The translations under genes and the position numbers were made by a program. The notes beneath the pieces were generated by a model, which was not told where the DNA came from, ran no database searches, and saw only the letters and a list, made by a program, of their open reading frames with translations. Positions 15,253 through 21,545 of a DNA stretch of 21,545 nt are shown one piece after another (the first letter of the stretch is position 1; each line of letters opens with the position of its first letter). Location of the stretch: positions 1 through 21,545 of the forward strand of contig CAJURU010000041.1 in the NCBI GenBank assembly GCA_910588845.1, in the 5' to 3' direction. This DNA is from an uncultured Lachnospiraceae bacterium. GTDB taxonomy: Bacteria > Bacillota > Clostridia > Lachnospirales > Lachnospiraceae.

Positions 15253-17616
15253 AGTTTCTTCCTCCTTGTCTTTTCTTATCTCTTCTTGCTGCTCTGCCGG
15301 GTTCTTCACTCCAGCATTTAATTGCCGTTTAGGCTTGCGCCCCGGCTTATCCCTTTTCGTATTGTAAATATTCTGCATGTTCAAACGCAGCGCATTCGTC
15401 ACCACGCAAAAACTTGACAAACTCATAGCCGCTGCCCCAAACATGGGGTTCAACTGCCAGCCAAAAATGGGAATCCATAGTCCGGCCGCCAATGGAATGC
15501 CTATAATATTATAAATAAATGCCCAAAATAAGTTCTCATGAATATTTCTCAGAGACGCACGACTCAATCGTATAGCCGCCGGTACATCGCTGAGTCGGCT
15601 CTTCATTAGAACAATATCTGCCGCGTCGATGGCGACATCCGTTCCCGCGCCTATAGCAATTCCCATATCGGCCCTTGTCAATGCCGGGGCGTCGTTGATC
15701 CCGTCTCCTACCATGATGACCTTCCCCTGCTGTTGGAGTGTGCGGATTACTGCTTCTTTCCCATCCGGCAGCACGCCGGCAATCACCTGGTCTACTCCGG
15801 CCTGCCTGCCGATAGCGTTGGCCGTACCCTCATTGTCACCGGTGAGCATCACCACGCGAAGCCCCAGATTTCTAAGCTCCTTCATGGCTTGCGGGCTGTC
15901 TTCTTTTATGACGTCAGCCACCGCAATCAAACCGTAAAACGCTCCATCCTTGGCAAAAAATAACGGCGTCTTCCCCTCCTGCGCCAAATAATCGGCTTTT
16001 CTTTTCATCTCTTGAGGAATCTGTGCATGTGCAAGGATAAAGGTTTCGTTCCCCCCGCACAGGAAAACTCCATCACATCTCCCAGAGAGGCCGTTTCCAG
16101 GTTTTATCTGAAATTCAGTTACTTCTCCGGGCTGCACATTACGTTCATCGGCATAAGAAATTACCGCTTTCGCCAAGGGATGCTCACTCTTTGCCTCAAG
16201 CGTAAGAGCTGTAAATAGCAACTCATGCTCGGTAATTCCTGGCATCGGAACTATATCTGTGACTTGCGGATCCCCTTTGGTAATCGTCCCTGTCTTATCA
16301 AGGGCAATAATATCCATCTTTCCGGTTTCCTCCAGGGAGACTGCCGTCTTAAAAAGAATTCCATTCCTGGCGCCAATACCATTGCCTACCATAATTGCCA
16401 CCGGTGTCGCCAGTCCCAATGCGCAAGGGCAGCTGATTACCAGCACAGAAATGCCTCTTGCCAGAGCAAAGCCGATTCCATAGCCTGCAACCAGCCAAAC
16501 TACCGTTGCCAACAACGCAATACCGATAACCGCCGGAACAAAAACGCCAGAGACCCGGTCAGCAACTTTTGCAATAGGCGCTTTGGTCGCCGCTGCATCG
16601 CTCACCATGCGGATAATCTGAGCCAAGGTAGTATCTTCCCCCACTCTGGATGCCCGACATTTGAGGAACCCGGACTGGTTGGCAGTAGCTGCCGATACGA
16701 GATCTCCCTCCTCCTTATCCACCGGTATACTCTCTCCGGTAAGCGCCGCCTCATTCACCGCACTGCTTCCTTCCAACACAACTCCATCCACCGGAATATT
16801 CTCTCCGGGACGCACTACAAAAACATCACCTTTTTTAAGTTGTTCTATTGGAATCTCTGTTTCCCTGCCGTCTTTGAGTATTACCGCTGTCTTGGGCGCC
16901 AATTTCATCAGACCTTTTAGGGCGTCGGTCGTCTTCCCTTTTGCGTGCGCCTCCAGCATTTTTCCAACGGTAATCAAGGTCAGAATCATTGCCGCCGACT
17001 CAAAATAAAACTCATGCATATAGGACATTACCCGATGCATATCACCTTTTACCTGTGCATCCGTCATAGCAAACAACGCATATGTGCTATATATAAAGGC
17101 CGCCCCTGCGCCCATCGCCACAAGCGTATCCATATTCGGCGCACCGTGGCTAAAACTCTTCCAGCCGCTAATAAAAAATTTCTGGTTCACGACCATAATC
17201 AGCGCTGTCAGCAAAAGCTGAACAAGCCCCATCGCCACATGATTTTCTGAGAGTATCTCTGGCAGCGGCCATCCCCACATCATATGTCCCATGGAAATAT
17301 ACATTAAGATTACCAGAAATCCCAAAGAATACAAGAGCCGTCTCTTTAACTGCGGAGTCTCTCTGTCCTCCATAACATCATCATTTACCTCCGACCGGGA
17401 AGAATGTACTGCCTCAGCCGCTTTGGAGAATGCCCCATATCCTGCCTCCTCCACTGCACGAATAATCTCCGCCTCATTGGCGGAGCCCTCCACACCCATG
17501 GAATTTGTCAGCAGGTTCACGGAACACGACGCAACGCCCGGTACTTTGGAGACAGCTTTCTCCACCCTTGCGCTGCATGCCGCACAGCTCATCCCGGTCA
17601 CTGTATATTGCTCCAT
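15043..17616 (-). CDS. copA: Cu(I)-translocating P1B-type ATPase with N- and C-terminal HMA domains
   Basis: A copper exporter of 857 aa from the ATG at 17616, chosen because AAAGGAG lies about 6 nt upstream; an in-frame ATG at 17637 has no Shine-Dalgarno. Order: N-terminal heavy-metal domain with Cys11/Cys14 (GMSCAACS); TM helices from about 93; actuator loop with TGESIPVD (about 293-300); the CPC ion motif (396-398); the phosphorylated Asp440 in DKTGTITKG; the nucleotide-binding domain with the His-Pro pair (SEHPLAKA); GDGINDAPAL (about 637-646); TM helices with YN (FIYNIIG) and MSLSS, typical of the Cu(I) subgroup. A basic/acidic linker leads to a second HMA domain with Cys800/Cys803 (GMMCAHCE). 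That tail carries its own ribosome binding site and ATG (see 15043-15252). csoR lies immediately upstream, so copper induction is expected. Confidence 0.95.
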   Translation of the reverse strand: MEQYTVTGMSCAACSARVEKAVSKVPGVASCSVNLLTNSMGVEGSANEAEIIRAVEEAGYGAFSKAAEAVHSSRSEVNDDVMEDRETPQLKRRLLYSLGFLVILMYISMGHMMWGWPLPEILSENHVAMGLVQLLLTALIMVVNQKFFISGWKSFSHGAPNMDTLVAMGAGAAFIYSTYALFAMTDAQVKGDMHRVMSYMHEFYFESAAMILTLITVGKMLEAHAKGKTTDALKGLMKLAPKTAVILKDGRETEIPIEQLKKGDVFVVRPGENIPVDGVVLEGSSAVNEAALTGESIPVDKEEGDLVSAATANQSGFLKCRASRVGEDTTLAQIIRMVSDAAATKAPIAKVADRVSGVFVPAVIGIALLATVVWLVAGYGIGFALARGISVLVISCPCALGLATPVAIMVGNGIGARNGILFKTAVSLEETGKMDIIALDKTGTITKGDPQVTDIVPMPGITEHELLFTALTLEAKSEHPLAKAVISYADERNVQPGEVTEFQIKPGNGLSGRCDGVFLCGGNETFILAHAQIPQEMKRKADYLAQEGKTPLFFAKDGAFYGLIAVADVIKEDSPQAMKELRNLGLRVVMLTGDNEGTANAIGRQAGVDQVIAGVLPDGKEAVIRTLQQQGKVIMVGDGINDAPALTRADMGIAIGAGTDVAIDAADIVLMKSRLSDVPAAIRLSRASLRNIHENLFWAFIYNIIGIPLAAGLWIPIFGWQLNPMFGAAAMSLSSFCVVTNALRLNMQNIYNTKRDKPGRKPKRQLNAGVKNPAEQQEEIRKDKEEETMQKTMKIEGMMCAHCEAAVKKCLEEIPGVETAQVSHEAGTAIISLTETISDDVLRKAVEDKDYKVVSVE

Positions 17617-17643
17617 TGATAGCTCCTTTCTTATCATGACAAT

Positions 17644-17949
17644 TTACTTCATCAATTTCTGCAAAATGGATACCAGTTCATCTATGGTCTCCTCTCTGCC
17701 CTCTCTGACATCGTCGGCCACGCAAGTCTTAATATGGTTAGCCAACAATATCTTGTTAAAACTATTTAATGCCGCATTTACTGCCGCCACCTGTACCAAT
17801 ATATCAATACAATAAGCATCCCGCTCCACCATACCCTTGATTCCCCGCACCTGTCCTTCAATACGATTGAGCCGATTCACCAAATCTTTATACTCCTTCT
17901 CTGAGCGTTCCTTTGTCTTATGAAAACCGCATTCTTTCTGTTCCGGCAT
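17644..17949 (-). CDS. csoR: CsoR-family copper-sensing repressor
   Basis: An all-helical DNA-binding repressor of the CsoR/RcnR family (DUF156). I use the ATG at 17949 (101 aa): AAAGGAGG lies 8 nt upstream, and the longer frame to 18039 would run through the predicted promoter and leader. The Cu(I) ligand set is visible as Cys47 (DAYCIDIL), His72 and Cys76 (NHIKTC), the Cys-His-Cys pattern of true copper sensors. The family helix NRLNRIEGQVRGIKGMVE (about 25-42) is present. The N-terminus has an extra Cys7-x2-His10 segment. The repressor should release DNA when Cu(I) binds, de-repressing itself and copA, which starts 27 nt after its stop. Its operator lies in its own promoter spacer. Confidence 0.95.
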   Translation of the reverse strand: MPEQKECGFHKTKERSEKEYKDLVNRLNRIEGQVRGIKGMVERDAYCIDILVQVAAVNAALNSFNKILLANHIKTCVADDVREGREETIDELVSILQKLMK

Positions 17950-18004
17950 CAACTTTCCTCCTTTGCACACTTTCTTATACTGTAGTATTTCCTTGATAAA
18001 ATAC

Positions 18005-18033
18005 ATTATATACCCCTTATAGGTATATTGCAA
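18005..18033 (-). promoter_or_regulatory. csoR-copA promoter with CsoR-like operator in the spacer
   Basis: On the minus strand, TTGCAA (18033-18028) and TATAAT (18010-18005) are separated by exactly 17 bp. That spacer is nearly all one inverted repeat, TATACC-n7-GGTATA (18009-18027), resembling the pseudo-palindromic TACCCC/GGGGTA boxes of known CsoR operators. A bound CsoR would block RNA polymerase directly. The predicted start is near 17998, with a leader of about 49 nt. Confidence 0.75.
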
Positions 18034-18061
18034 GTGCATCTGGAATTTTTTTGCGAATTGT

Positions 18062-18089
18062 ATTATAATTTATAATAATTCTTTGTCAA
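18062..18089 (-). promoter_or_regulatory. Second, perfect-consensus promoter facing csoR
   Basis: On the minus strand, TTGACA (18089-18084) and TATAAT (18067-18062) are both perfect, with a 16-bp spacer. The start would be near 18055, about 45 bp upstream of the CsoR operator. The -10 overlaps a small AT palindrome (ATTATAA-T-TTATAAT, 18062-18076). The -35 ends two bases before the nested-palindrome element. Confidence 0.6.
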
Positions 18090-18091
18090 AA

Positions 18092-18285
18092 GGGGCGCTG
18101 TTGCGCTAATATAAATTACAAGGTATAGATTCGTTCAAAAGGTTTACATTGCAAAGCAATGTAAACAACATGCACAAAAATTATCTTGGGAAGCTAGCTT
18201 CCCAGCGTAATTTTTGTACATTCTGTCTTTGCCGCGTAAGCGGCAAGACCTTTTGAACGAGTAAATATATTAATGCGACACCCCC
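18092..18285. repeat. Nested-palindrome element, probable MITE-type repeat
   Basis: The core is a 13-bp perfect inverted repeat (TCGTTCAAAAGGT 18131-18143 with 18248-18260), extended to 16 bp by G-T pairs. It encloses three stem-loops: TTTACATTGC/GCAATGTAAA (18143-18152 with 18156-18165); a long arm 18170-18183 with 18208-18221 topped by the perfect palindrome GGGAAGCT/AGCTTCCC (18188-18203); and TTGCCGC-GTAA-GCGGCAA (18229-18246), a GNRA-type loop. Outside the core, the flanks match imperfectly as terminal repeats: TGTTGCGCTAATATA (from 18099) against TGTCGCATTAATATA (from 18280, reverse strand), preceded by GGGG on each side. No ORF is convincing inside. No target-site duplication is obvious, so the borders are approximate. 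A non-autonomous transposable element is the best guess; a structured RNA is the alternative. Confidence 0.6.
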
Positions 18286-18309
18286 GGCAACTGCATAAAG
18301 ATTGCACTT

Positions 18310-18334
18310 GGAAAACATATTTTTCAAATACAAT
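18310..18334 (+). promoter_or_regulatory. Possible promoter of the YprB-like gene
   Basis: TACAAT (18329-18334) is a good -10, 44 nt before the gene start. The best -35 nearby is TTGGAA (18309-18314), at a short 14-bp spacing, so the assignment is tentative. The next candidate, TTGCAC (18303-18308), would be 20 bp away. Confidence 0.3.
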
Positions 18335-18377
18335 TATGGAACTATTGCAATACAAACTTTTACTAATGGAGGAAACC

Positions 18378-19475
18378 ATGAAAATATGGCAGAATGAAGC
18401 GGTATTTACTGCGGAACATCCAATTACTGAAGAAGTATTCACAGAATCCGCACTCTTTTTTGATATTGAGACAACCGGCTTTTCCCCCATAAACACGCAC
18501 GTCTACCTGATTGGATGCGCCGCAAGAAGGGGACAGCTCATTTGCATCACACAATTTTTTGCAGAAAAACCTCAGGAAGAAAAGGCCATTCTCACTGCTT
18601 TTTTCAAACTAGCAAACCAATATGAACGCCTGATATCCTATAATGGCCTGGGGTTTGACATCCCCTACCTTCAAAAGCGCACAGAACATTATGGGTTTCA
18701 TGGAAAGATGGATTTCGCACATTTGGATATTTTCCGACAAATGTCCAGATTTAAACTTATCCTTCGACTTCCCAACCTCAAACAGAAATCCTTAGAAACA
18801 TTTCTGGGAATTGAACGGGAAGATAAATATTCCGGGGGCGACTTAGTTAATGTCTATCTTGATTACACCAGACAGCCGGACGACGAAAAAGCCTCTCTTT
18901 TACAACTCCATAATTACGAAGATTTACTAGGAATGCCCAAACTCCTCCCCATCCTCTCTTATCCCAGACTGTTTGAGGGGGATTTTGACGTTCTCTCCTG
19001 TGAGAAAAATTTATATAATTCTTACGAAGACGCACAGGAACTGGAAATGATTATGACAATTGGGCTTAACAATCCATTACCAAAACGTTTCTCTTTTGGC
19101 AGACAGGACATTTATCTCACAGCCCACGGCAGGCAGGCAAAACTTAAAATTTCTATTTACCAGGGCGAACTGAAATATTTTTATCCCAATTATCGGGACT
19201 ATTATTTCCTTCCCGAGGAAGACCGCGCCATCCACAAAAGTGTGGCGTTTTATGTAGACAAAAATTTTCGCACAAAGGCAAAAGCCGCCACCTGCTATAG
19301 CAAGAAAACCGGCTGCTTCCTGCCGCAATATGAAGAGGTTGTCACCCCTTATTTTAAATTGGAATACCATGATAAGGTTAGCTTCTTTGAAATGACTGAT
19401 GATTTCACAGACTCTTTAGAACTTCAGAAAAAATATGCATTGCATTTATTAGAATATCTTAAAAAGCAGGCGTAG
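18378..19475 (+). CDS. YprB-like ribonuclease H-fold nuclease
   Basis: The N-terminal 200 residues form a DEDD-type exonuclease (RNase_H_2/YprB family). They show FDIETTG (28-34) with two acidic ligands, YNGLGFD (88-94) with the third, and HNYEDLLGM (178-186) with the fourth plus the preceding His. The remaining 165 residues (FSFGRQDIYLTAHGRQ and onward) match nothing I know and may bind substrate. The start at 18378 gives 365 aa and is set by GGAGG 5 nt upstream; the open frame extends back to 18273 without a ribosome binding site and into the repeat element. Members are predicted nucleases; B. subtilis YprB is linked to a helicase-type partner (YprA), which is absent here. It stands alone on the plus strand between csoR-copA and the ispH-rpsA-cheR unit. 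The substrate is unknown. Confidence 0.85.
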   Translation: MKIWQNEAVFTAEHPITEEVFTESALFFDIETTGFSPINTHVYLIGCAARRGQLICITQFFAEKPQEEKAILTAFFKLANQYERLISYNGLGFDIPYLQKRTEHYGFHGKMDFAHLDIFRQMSRFKLILRLPNLKQKSLETFLGIEREDKYSGGDLVNVYLDYTRQPDDEKASLLQLHNYEDLLGMPKLLPILSYPRLFEGDFDVLSCEKNLYNSYEDAQELEMIMTIGLNNPLPKRFSFGRQDIYLTAHGRQAKLKISIYQGELKYFYPNYRDYYFLPEEDRAIHKSVAFYVDKNFRTKAKAATCYSKKTGCFLPQYEEVVTPYFKLEYHDKVSFFEMTDDFTDSLELQKKYALHLLEYLKKQA

Positions 19476-19528
19476 ACAATGACTATTAGACAAGCTGTGC
19501 CTGAACATTTACTTCAAGGGATAACAAG

Positions 19529-19558
19529 GCGCCCCCTGCTAAAAATTGCAGGGGACGC
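19529..19558 (-). terminator. Hairpin between convergent yprB-like gene and cheR
   Basis: The arms 19529-19539 and 19548-19558 (GCGCCCCCTGC and GCAGGGGACGC) form an 11-bp stem with an 8-nt A/T loop. The one imperfect position is a U-G pair in minus-strand RNA but a C-A mismatch in plus-strand RNA, so it folds better for the cheR transcript. The tail after it on the minus strand is only CTTGTT, so termination may be weak. Confidence 0.5.
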
Positions 19559-19584
19559 AAAAAAAGGGGATATAGATATCAAAG

Positions 19585-20358
19585 CTAATTCTTCTGGAAG
19601 AAAAAAGATTGATGTCTCTGATAATTTAATTCTTTATAATTCATAATCTGCTCGGTACTTCCAATAAAGAGAACACCCTGCGACGCCAACGCCGCATTAA
19701 ACTTCTTATAAATCTCTTCCTTCGCCTCTTCGGTAAAATAAATCAGTACATTTCTGCACACAATCAAATGACAACCGGTAGGATAAGTATCCCACAACAA
19801 ATTATGCTCTTTGAATTCTACCTGGCGTTTAATTTCATTGGAAATCTGATAGGAACTTCCTACCTTAGTAAAATATTTCTTTTTGAAATCCGCCGGCACA
19901 GCAGCTATGCTTTTCTCGTTATAAAGTCCCAGCCGCGCCTTATCAAGCACTTGCTTATCAATATCCGTCGCTGTAATATGAATCTGATTCAACGGTATAT
20001 GCCGGGATAAGGCCATAACCAGTGAATACGGCTCATCGCCTGTGGAACAGGCGGCGCTCCAGACTTTCAAATTCTTGCCGAATTTCTTAATCAGTGCTGG
20101 AAACACACTCTTATCCAATATTTCCCACTGCTCTGGATTTCGATAAAACTCTGACACATTGATTGTAAGAAAATTTACAAACTGCTCAAATTTCTCTTCA
20201 TCTCTCTTAATTAACGCCACATAATCCTTATAACTTTTGATTCCGTTCTTAGAAATCAGCGTGTCTATCCGGCGCTTCATCTGTTTTTCTTTGTACGAAT
20301 TCAAATCAATCTTAGTTAATGCTAAAATATCTTTTTTGAAATCCTCATATCCATTCAT
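19585..20358 (-). CDS. cheR: CheR-type MCP glutamate methyltransferase
   Basis: The 257-aa protein has the two-domain layout of chemotaxis CheR: a helical N-terminal domain (about 1-75, with SYKEKQMKRRIDTLI and NFLTINVSEFYRNPEQW) and a SAM-binding Rossmann domain. Its landmarks are the SAM loop SAACSTGDEPYSL (about 100-112), ATDIDKQVLDKAR, and the signature LIVCRNVLIYF (about 200-210). It would methylate glutamates on methyl-accepting chemotaxis proteins with SAM. GAGG lies 7 nt before the ATG, and the gene starts 9 nt after the rpsA stop, so it is likely the last gene of the ispH-rpsA-cheR unit. No other chemotaxis or flagellar gene is in the window. There is no C-terminal TPR or pentapeptide extension. 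Confidence 0.93.
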   Translation of the reverse strand: MNGYEDFKKDILALTKIDLNSYKEKQMKRRIDTLISKNGIKSYKDYVALIKRDEEKFEQFVNFLTINVSEFYRNPEQWEILDKSVFPALIKKFGKNLKVWSAACSTGDEPYSLVMALSRHIPLNQIHITATDIDKQVLDKARLGLYNEKSIAAVPADFKKKYFTKVGSSYQISNEIKRQVEFKEHNLLWDTYPTGCHLIVCRNVLIYFTEEAKEEIYKKFNAALASQGVLFIGSTEQIMNYKELNYQRHQSFFFQKN

Positions 20359-20367
20359 GAAATTCCT

Positions 20368-21486
20368 CTATTCTTCTTCCTCAACAGATTCTTCTACACC
20401 ATCTTCTACAAACTCGTCTGCCGGCTCTTCTGTTGAAGCAAGCAACGCTTTCAAGCTCAAGCTGATTTTCTTTTCTTCTTCATTGAAATCAACTATCTTA
20501 GCCTCAATCTCCTGTCCAATCTTGAGCACGTCTGCCGGTTTCTCTACATGCTCCTTAGAAATCTGTGATACGTGCAAAAGTGCGTCCACTCCAGGCGCCA
20601 ACTCCACAAATGCACCAAAATCTGTCATTCTTGCAACTACGCCCTTAATGACTGTGCCCACTGCATATTTCTCAGAAGCGTCTTTCCAAGGATTCTCATC
20701 TTCAAACTTCATACTGAGCGCGATCTTCTTGTCGTTAATGTCTTTGATAAATACTCTGACAACTTCCCCAACTTTGAATACCTTCTTGGGATTCTCAACC
20801 CTTCCCCAAGACATTTCAGAAATATGAAGCAGTCCGTCTGCGCCGCCCAAATCAATAAATGCGCCGAAATCTGTCACGTTCTTGACAGTTCCCTCTAAAA
20901 CATCGCCGACATTGATTCTCGCAAATAATTCTTTCTGCATCTCTTCCTTCTTAGCAAGCAATAACTGCTTCCTGTCGCCGATGATTCTTCTTCTGCGCGG
21001 GTTGAATTCCGTGATAACAAACTCAATCTCCTGGTCTTTATACTTACCAAGATCCTTCTCGTATGTATCAGATACCAGGCTTGCAGGAATAAAAATCCTT
21101 GCTTCGTCGATTACAACGCTCAAACCACCCTCTAATACCTGTACAACCTTGGCCTTCAATACTTCCTGGGCATTGAACGCCTCTTCCAGCTTCTTACTTC
21201 CTCTCTCAGCAGCCAGACGCTTGTAGGTCAAAAGCACCTGACCTTCACCGTCATTTACTTTCAGAACCTTTGATTCCATGGTGTCCCCTACGGAAACTAC
21301 GGTAGTCAAATCAACGTTGGGTTCATTCGTATACTCATTTCGGGTAATAATCCCATCAGACTTGTAACCAATATTCAAGATGATCTCGTCTGGTTTCACA
21401 TCAATAACGGTACCTTCGACTACCTCCCCATTCCTTATTGTTTTAAATGATTCATCTAACATTTGTTCAAAACTCATTTCTGACAT
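20368..21486 (-). CDS. rpsA: S1-domain ribosomal protein (30S ribosomal protein S1, four-repeat form)
   Basis: From the ATG at 21486 the protein is 372 aa, with four S1 RNA-binding repeats: about 17-90, 105-170, 188-257 and 274-343. Repeats 3 and 4 are canonical (for example GTVKNVTDFGAFIDLGGADGLLHISEMSW and its partner VARMTDFGAFVELAPGVDALLHVSQIS); repeats 1 and 2 are more divergent. A short Glu-rich tail closes it. Firmicute S1 homologues bind mRNA and are shorter than the six-repeat E. coli protein; some act more as general RNA-binding proteins than as true ribosome components. GAGGAGG lies 9 nt upstream, inside the last ispH codons, so this start is preferred over an in-frame TTG at 21504. 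It overlaps the ispH end by 20 nt in a different frame; in many Clostridia the two are one fused polypeptide. Confidence 0.94.
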   Translation of the reverse strand: MSEMSFEQMLDESFKTIRNGEVVEGTVIDVKPDEIILNIGYKSDGIITRNEYTNEPNVDLTTVVSVGDTMESKVLKVNDGEGQVLLTYKRLAAERGSKKLEEAFNAQEVLKAKVVQVLEGGLSVVIDEARIFIPASLVSDTYEKDLGKYKDQEIEFVITEFNPRRRRIIGDRKQLLLAKKEEMQKELFARINVGDVLEGTVKNVTDFGAFIDLGGADGLLHISEMSWGRVENPKKVFKVGEVVRVFIKDINDKKIALSMKFEDENPWKDASEKYAVGTVIKGVVARMTDFGAFVELAPGVDALLHVSQISKEHVEKPADVLKIGQEIEAKIVDFNEEEKKISLSLKALLASTEEPADEFVEDGVEESVEEEE

Positions 21487-21545
21487 TTTTTTGAACCTCC
21501 TCAATAATTTTGTTTGGGGTAGAAGCCCCTGCGGTAATACCTACG
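21467..21545 (-). CDS. ispH: IspH (HMBPP reductase), C-terminal fragment at window edge
   Basis: Only the last 25 codons lie in the window, reading VGITAGASTPNKIIEEVQ and ending KNVRNEF with TGA at 21469-21467. The GITAGASTP string followed by an I-x-EV helix is the diagnostic C-terminus of 4-hydroxy-3-methylbut-2-enyl diphosphate reductase (LytB/IspH), the last MEP-pathway enzyme, which makes IPP and DMAPP using a [4Fe-4S] cluster. The 5' end lies beyond 21545. The reading frame runs through a run of seven A (21492-21486) and past the rpsA ATG before stopping, giving a 20-nt overlap. Dxr and IspG of the same pathway are encoded further down the window. Confidence 0.88.
   Translation of the reverse strand, partial: VGITAGASTPNKIIEEVQKNVRNEF

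Noticed and set aside
17950..18039. An N-terminal extension of CsoR by 30 residues
   Set aside because: It would be translated from the -10 element and leader. The internal ATG at 17949 has an optimal AAAGGAGG and gives the family length.
18131..18260. A tRNA gene suggested by the cloverleaf shape
   Set aside because: The outer stem is 13-16 bp and the arms are 10-14 bp long, with no T-loop or anticodon-arm consensus. The geometry does not fit a tRNA.
18194..18496. A 100-aa minus-strand open frame across the repeat and the start of the nuclease gene
   Set aside because: It is antisense to a well-supported gene and to palindromic DNA, and its product has no recognisable pattern.
18378..19475. 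A DnaQ-type proofreading subunit
   Set aside because: The motif spacing and the HNYEDLLGM third motif fit the YprB/RNase_H_2 group, and the C-terminal half is not found in DnaQ.
21485..21492. A-AAA-AAT slippery heptamer giving a -1 frameshift from ispH into rpsA
   Set aside because: A -1 shift leads to TGT CAG AAA TGA and stops at once. The rpsA frame is +1 relative to ispH, so only +1 slippage or loss of an A would fuse them.
1..21545. CRISPR arrays, rRNA or tRNA genes, complete insertion sequences, prophage or defence genes
   Set aside because: I saw no regularly spaced direct repeats, no RNA-gene signatures, and no transposase, integrase or nuclease-helicase cassettes on either strand.

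Overview
The window looks like a chromosomal core region of a low-to-moderate G+C Firmicute, most likely class Clostridia and probably Lachnospiraceae. The reasons are the Gram-positive type PolC replicase, the MEP isoprenoid pathway genes, IspH directly joined to a four-domain S1 protein, a CsoR/CopA copper module with a fused C-terminal chaperone domain, and strong AGGAGG-type ribosome binding sites. The taxon is inferred from gene content and protein style, not from a search.

Layout, left to right. Positions 1-170 hold a terminator for rlmH. rlmH (minus strand) and a small two-gene unit (an unrecognised two-TM membrane protein, then xpt; plus strand) diverge from an AT-rich region with two good promoters separated by a long hairpin. 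xpt converges on a long minus-strand block and its stop codon overlaps that of polC. Reading in the direction of transcription from 14.8 kb down to 1.95 kb, the block is: NodB-type polysaccharide deacetylase, bactofilin, pyrH, frr, (terminator), uppS, cdsA, dxr, rseP, ispG, polC. It is the familiar pyrH-frr-uppS-cdsA-dxr-rseP-polC cluster with ispG inserted, and it carries envelope genes at its head.

Upstream lies csoR-copA (minus strand), a copper-sensing repressor and its Cu(I) exporter. Its promoter has a CsoR-like palindrome exactly filling the 17-bp spacer. The copA 3' end encodes a second metal-binding domain preceded by a perfect internal Shine-Dalgarno and ATG, as if a former copZ gene had become fused. 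Just outside the csoR promoter is a second, perfect-consensus promoter. Next to that is a roughly 194-bp element made of nested palindromes (16-bp outer stem enclosing three stem-loops, with longer imperfect terminal repeats), a likely MITE-type repeat.

The right end has a plus-strand YprB-like RNase H-fold nuclease converging on ispH(end)-rpsA-cheR (minus strand). The ispH and rpsA frames overlap by 20 nt across a run of seven A residues; one A fewer would fuse the two proteins.

Most genes are ordinary housekeeping genes. The observations most worth a second look are the nested-palindrome element, the ispH/rpsA homopolymer overlap, the internal CopZ start, and the doubled csoR promoter. I did not find a clearly new enzymatic or defence system.
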